A stretch of DNA of 64,000 bases from DASTBU01 sp035711845. Lineage in GTDB: Bacteria; Acidobacteriota; Vicinamibacteria; Vicinamibacterales; 2-12-FULL-66-21. Positions 60,599 through 64,000 of the stretch are shown here, in pieces. The stretch covers positions 7,729 through 71,728 of the forward strand of contig DASTBU010000069.1 in NCBI GenBank assembly GCA_035711845.1. The letters run 5' to 3'. The notes under the pieces were generated by a model. It was not told the DNA's origin. It did not search any database and saw only the letters and a list, made by a program, of their open reading frames with translations. The position numbers were made by a program, and so were the translations under genes. Numbering within the stretch: the first letter of the stretch is position 1; every line of letters begins with the position of its first letter.

Positions 60599-63286
60599 CT
60601 AGTCGGTCCGCAACGCCACCAGCGGATCCACTCTTGTCGCGCGCCGGGCCGGAAGGTAGCACGCGAGGGCTGCGACGGCAATCAGGAGCAGCGGGACGGC
60701 GATGAACGTCGCCGGATCCCTCGGGGTGATCGAGAACAGCATCCCCTTCATGAGATCCGTGATCGCGAGGCCGCCGGCCACGCCGAGCGCGGCGCCGGCG
60801 ATCGCCAGCATCAACCCGCGAGCGACGATCAGCCGCATGACATCCGAGCGGCCGGCCCCGAGCGCCAGCCGGATGCCGATGTCCCGCGTGCGCTGGGAGA
60901 CCAGGTACGCCATGACGCCGAAGAGCCCGACGCATGAGAGCAGCAGCGCGACCAGCGCGAAGGACGTCAGCAGGTACATGTTGAAGCGTCGCGGCCCCAG
61001 CGACTGCGCGATCAGCTCCTCGGCGCTGCGCACGTCGTAGACAGGGACCTGGCTGTCGATCGAGCGGACCGCGTCGCGGATCGACGTGACGTAGGTCTCC
61101 GGCGCCAGCGCCCCGCGCAGAACCAGGTGCATCGGGTTCCAGCCAGCGTACATCTTCGTCGAGCCGTACACCATCGGCGCCGGATCCGAGTCGAGACCGG
61201 CGCCCCGCACGTCGCCCGCGATACCGATGATGGTGCTCGGCTGATTCGTGAAGCTGCGAATGATGATCGTCCGGCCCAGCGCGTCCTCGTTGGGAAAATA
61301 GCGTCGGGCGGCTTCCTCGCTGATGACGGCCACCGGCTGCGCCCCTGGCGCGTCGCGCTCGTCGAAATCCTGTCCGCGCAGCGGAATCCCCATCGTCTTG
61401 AAGTAATCCGGGCTCACGAGCCGCCAGTCGGCCCCGAGCGCCGTGCCGCCGGGGCGAACGGGCGAGCCAGGCAGCTCGATCTCGCTCGACGTGTTGCCGC
61501 CGCTCATCGGCACGATCGAGGCGACGGCCGCGGCCTGAACGCCGGGGAGCGCACGGACGGGGGCCAGGAGACGCTCGTAGAACGACCAGAACGCCTTGCC
61601 GTCCTCGTAGCGGGTCGATGGCAGCTGAATCCGTGCCGTCATGACGTGGTCCTGTCGAAAACCGGGATCCGTGTGCTGGAGGTGCCACAGGCTGCGCACG
61701 AGGAGACCGGCGGCGATCAAGAGTGCCACGGAGAGCGCCATCTCGCCGACGACAAGCGCGCCGCGAAGGCGCTGGCGCGACACGCTGGTTCCCGAGCCGG
61801 CGCCTCCCGCTTTCAAGGTGTCGTTCAGACGCGGGCGTGACGCCTGCAGCGCGGGCAGCAGCCCGAACAGCACGCCGGTCGCGAGCGCCGCGCCCAGCGC
61901 GAACGCCAGCACACGCCAATCGATCGACACTTCCTCGATCCGATCCAGCGTCGCCGGCGCGGACCATGTCAGCAGCTCGATGGCGCCATAGGCGATCAGC
62001 AGCCCGCTGAGGGCTCCCACGAGCGCAAGCAGCATCGCCTCGACCAGCAGTTGCCGGACGATCCGCGTGCGGTCGGCGCCGAGCGCGAGGCGGATGGCCA
62101 GCTCGCGCTGCCGCGCCGCACCGCGTGCCAGCAGGAGGCTCGCGACATTGGCGCAGGCAATGAGCAGCACGAGCGCGACGGCGCCGGACATAATCAAGAG
62201 GGACTGGCGTGTGTCGGCGGAGATGAGCCAGTCGTAGAAGCTGGCGAGCCGCACGGTCCAGCTCTCGTTCGAATCGGGGAAATCACGCTCGAGGCGCGCG
62301 GCGATCGAGGCGAGCTCCGCATGGGCCTTCTCCAGCCCGACACCCGCCTTCAGGCGGCCGATCACGAGCAGCCGATGGTCGCCGCGCGATCTCGCGGGAT
62401 CGGGCGCCAGCGGGACGACCAGATCGAGCGTGGGTCCGCCCCACGTGAACGATTCGGGCAGGACGCCGACAATCGTGTAGGGGTTGTCGTTGAGGACGAG
62501 CGATTGGCCCACCGTCTGGGCGGCGCCGCCGAAGCGACGCTGCCAGTAGGGATGCGTGAGGACGACGAGGCGTGTGTTGCCGCCGGGCCGATCCTCGTCC
62601 GGACGGAACATCCGGCCGAGGGCCGGATCGATCCCGAGGGTCGGGAAGAATTCGGCCGTCACGGCCCAGCCGCGCACGATCTCGGCGCCCTCCGAATTGC
62701 GGGCCGTGAAGCCCGCACTCGTCATCGCCGCGAGCAACTCGAACGAGGTGTTCTGCGCGCGCCAGTCGAGAAAGTTCGGGTGCGAGGCCGCGAACTCGGG
62801 CCAGCCGCCCGACGGGTTGCTCTCCCAGATGCGGACGAGACGATCGGGATCGGCGAAGGGCAGCGGCCGCAGCAACACCGCGTTGACGACCGTGAAGATC
62901 GCGGTGTTCGCCCCGACGCCGAGCGCGAGCGTCAGGCACGCGAGCATCGTGACGCCGGGGCGTCCTCGAAGTGCCCGCGCTCCGTCGCGGACGTCGTACC
63001 GCAGCGCGTCGAGCCACCCGCCGCGCGGACCGACGGGCGCGAACCGGGAGGGCTCCGTCAATCGCGAAGGGTTGATCCGGCGGATCTCCTCGGCGAGCCT
63101 GACGGGATCGCTCAGCTCCTCCAGCGCGTCGCAGTAGGCCTCGGGTTCGGCCCTCCCCTGCGCGAGCAGCGCGCGATATCTCGCATCGACGTGCTGCGCG
63201 ATCTCCTCGATCAGGTCGGTCCGCCCCGCCAGCTCCCCGCCGAGCGCCCGTCCGACCTCCACAGTCCAATTACGCGTGTCAGACAT
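60599..63286 (-). CDS. ADOP-type ABC transporter permease with PadR-linked N-terminus
   Basis: An 895-aa inner-membrane protein, third ADOP permease of the window. It begins with a soluble helical domain of about 85 residues (E-I-A-Q-H-V-D-A-R-Y-R-A-L-L-A and E-L-S-D-P-V-R-L-A-E-E-I), the segment typical of PadR-associated members, then the duplicated MacB/FtsX layout: R-D-G-A-R-A-L-R-G-R-P-G-V-T, A-L-G-V-G-A-N-T-A-I-F, R-E-L-A-I-R-L-A-L-G-A and R-T-R-D-I-G-I-R-L-A-L-G-A. No ATPase is nearby. The start overlaps the PadR gene by 8 bases, so regulator and permease are coexpressed. Confidence 0.93.
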   Translation of the reverse strand: MSDTRNWTVEVGRALGGELAGRTDLIEEIAQHVDARYRALLAQGRAEPEAYCDALEELSDPVRLAEEIRRINPSRLTEPSRFAPVGPRGGWLDALRYDVRDGARALRGRPGVTMLACLTLALGVGANTAIFTVVNAVLLRPLPFADPDRLVRIWESNPSGGWPEFAASHPNFLDWRAQNTSFELLAAMTSAGFTARNSEGAEIVRGWAVTAEFFPTLGIDPALGRMFRPDEDRPGGNTRLVVLTHPYWQRRFGGAAQTVGQSLVLNDNPYTIVGVLPESFTWGGPTLDLVVPLAPDPARSRGDHRLLVIGRLKAGVGLEKAHAELASIAARLERDFPDSNESWTVRLASFYDWLISADTRQSLLIMSGAVALVLLIACANVASLLLARGAARQRELAIRLALGADRTRIVRQLLVEAMLLALVGALSGLLIAYGAIELLTWSAPATLDRIEEVSIDWRVLAFALGAALATGVLFGLLPALQASRPRLNDTLKAGGAGSGTSVSRQRLRGALVVGEMALSVALLIAAGLLVRSLWHLQHTDPGFRQDHVMTARIQLPSTRYEDGKAFWSFYERLLAPVRALPGVQAAAVASIVPMSGGNTSSEIELPGSPVRPGGTALGADWRLVSPDYFKTMGIPLRGQDFDERDAPGAQPVAVISEEAARRYFPNEDALGRTIIIRSFTNQPSTIIGIAGDVRGAGLDSDPAPMVYGSTKMYAGWNPMHLVLRGALAPETYVTSIRDAVRSIDSQVPVYDVRSAEELIAQSLGPRRFNMYLLTSFALVALLLSCVGLFGVMAYLVSQRTRDIGIRLALGAGRSDVMRLIVARGLMLAIAGAALGVAGGLAITDLMKGMLFSITPRDPATFIAVPLLLIAVAALACYLPARRATRVDPLVALRTD

Positions 63287-63632
63287 CGCCCACCTCGACG
63301 ATCCGGTTGATGGCCGCGACGAAACGGTCCCAGCCACGGCGCTGGTCGGCGAGCACACGGCGCCCTTCAGGCGTGATCCGGTAATACCGCCGCCTGCGCT
63401 GGGCGGCTTTCTCGACCCACCGCCCCGCGATCCAGCCGCGCTTCTCGAGCCGGTACAGCAGGGGATAGAGCGAGGCAACCTTGAACCGCACCGCGCCCTC
63501 GGAGCGCCGCTCGATGATCTGGCTCATCTCGTACCCGTGCCGCGGCCGGTGCTCGACGAGCGCCAGAATTACAAGCTCGGCGCTCCCCTTCTTCAGCTCG
63601 CGGTCCAGGATGCGGGCATACACATGCATCAC
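63279..63632 (-). CDS. PadR family transcriptional regulator
   Basis: A 117-aa winged-helix regulator. The family pattern is L-K-K-G-S-A-E-L-V-I-L-A-L-V, R-H-G-Y-E-M, S-L-Y-P-L-L-Y-R-L-E-K-R-G-W-I and R-R-Y-Y-R-I-T-P-E-G. GTG 63632 or ATG 63629 can be the start. It overlaps the ADOP permease gene, a pairing frequent in acidobacteria, and presumably represses this operon in response to a signal. An A/T-rich stretch (GCAATATATCG on the gene strand) lies just before the start and may be its promoter and binding site. Confidence 0.92.
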   Translation of the reverse strand: MMHVYARILDRELKKGSAELVILALVEHRPRHGYEMSQIIERRSEGAVRFKVASLYPLLYRLEKRGWIAGRWVEKAAQRRRRYYRITPEGRRVLADQRRGWDRFVAAINRIVEVGDV

Positions 63633-63682
63633 AGCGATATATTGCTCAAAAGTATGTCAGGAGGCAATAAGAATCTCCCGTA

Positions 63683-63925
63683 GTCCGTGGTCGTGGTCCG
63701 TGATCCGTGGCAACACGGACCGAGGACTCAGGGACCGAGGACCAGGGACCGGACCCAGGGACCGAGGACTCAGGGACCGAGGACCAGGGACCGGACCCAG
63801 GGACCGAGGACCCAGGGACCGAACAGGGACCGAGGACCCAGGGACCGAGGACTCAGGGACCGAGGACCCAGGACCGAGGGACCAGGACTCAGGGACCGAG
63901 GACCAGGGACCCAGGGACCGAGGGA
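63683..63925. repeat. Heptamer array R13 (GGTCCCT family)
   Basis: About 30 degenerate units (AGGGACC, CGAGGAC, CAGGGAC on the plus strand), the longest array of the window. On the gene strand it starts at the TAG of the amidohydrolase (AAATAG followed by TCCCTCGG units). Near the PadR gene it contains GTCCGTGG-type units shared with R2. It separates a convergent-like order of minus-strand genes and leaves no other gene. Confidence 0.9.
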
Positions 63926-64000
63926 CTATTTGTATCGAGTCCCCCGCTTGATCACAGCGTCCACGCGCTGGAGCAGCGCGATGTGGCGCAGCACGTCGCC
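63926..64000 (-). CDS. Amidohydrolase family protein, C-terminal end
   Basis: Only the last 24 residues are in the window, reading D-V-L-R-H-I-A-L-L-Q-R-V-D-A-V-I-K-R-G-T-R-Y and ending at TAG 63926-63928. This is the form of the last strand and tail of imidazolonepropionase-like/TolB-linked amidohydrolases (D-I-x-A-L-x-x-V-x-x-V-x-K-x-G). The rest of the gene lies beyond the right edge. The stop codon is the first part of array R13. Confidence 0.5.
   Translation of the reverse strand, partial: GDVLRHIALLQRVDAVIKRGTRYK

Overview
The window is high-GC DNA that most resembles an acidobacterium, probably of the Vicinamibacteria type. The main reasons are three large orphan FtsX/MacB-type permeases of the acidobacterial ADOP kind (one with its PadR regulator), two VWFA-related acidobacterial proteins, BNR-repeat exoproteins, PEGA and carboxypeptidase-regulatory-like surface proteins, and an Omp85-type barrel. 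No rRNA, tRNA or CRISPR array was recognised. The species assignment is inference from gene content only.

Layout. 1-7156: end of a fumarylacetoacetase-family gene, bacterioferritin, the co-directional run yebC-ruvC-ruvA-ruvB-fabH, and two SAM methyltransferases. 7.4-9.4 kb: a regulatory-like-domain protein and an O-antigen ligase-like membrane protein. 9.4-11.2 kb: non-coding land with a tandemly duplicated palindromic module and a broken IS110-type transposase. 11.2-14.9 kb: fused E1 2-oxoacid dehydrogenase, thioredoxin 2 and a membrane protein. 15-24.8 kb: two ADOP permeases separated by a small element carrying a four-helix-bundle protein gene, then an Omp85-like barrel translationally coupled to an exported protein with protein-kinase-like motifs, then a GT87-like glycosyltransferase. 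25-32.4 kb: short asparaginase, methionine-type aminotransferase, DoxX, an M28 peptidase with a PqqD-like tail, a VWFA-related protein and a DUF3014 protein. 32.7-39 kb: a tightly overlapping five-gene operon with two B12-binding radical SAM enzymes, two GNAT-like proteins and a GH3-type acyl-adenylating enzyme. 39-48 kb: ceramidase-like and polytopic membrane proteins, a VOC protein, a leaderless ArsR-SRPBCC regulator with an operator inside its promoter, TetR/DUF998, a MITE-like element, PEP-mutase-like, nucleoside deaminase and monooxygenase genes. 48.4-50.4 kb: an RND adaptor and a histidine kinase, both lacking their 5' ends, meeting head to head at one point. 50.4-57 kb: PEGA, VWFA-related, HExxH metallopeptidase and BNR proteins on one strand. 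57.4-64 kb: ankyrin protein, small hypothetical, GNAT, PadR-ADOP pair, and the end of an amidohydrolase.

The most unusual theme is at the DNA level. About a dozen intergenic gaps are filled by degenerate arrays of 7- or 8-bp units belonging to several sequence families. They often start exactly at the TAG stop codon of a gene, sometimes extend a coding region, and several are arranged as fold-backs. The same kind of sequence forms inverted ends of about 57 bp around the four-helix-bundle gene at 17537-18109. This resembles the heptamer STRR arrays of cyanobacteria, but here linked to a candidate element with its own protein.
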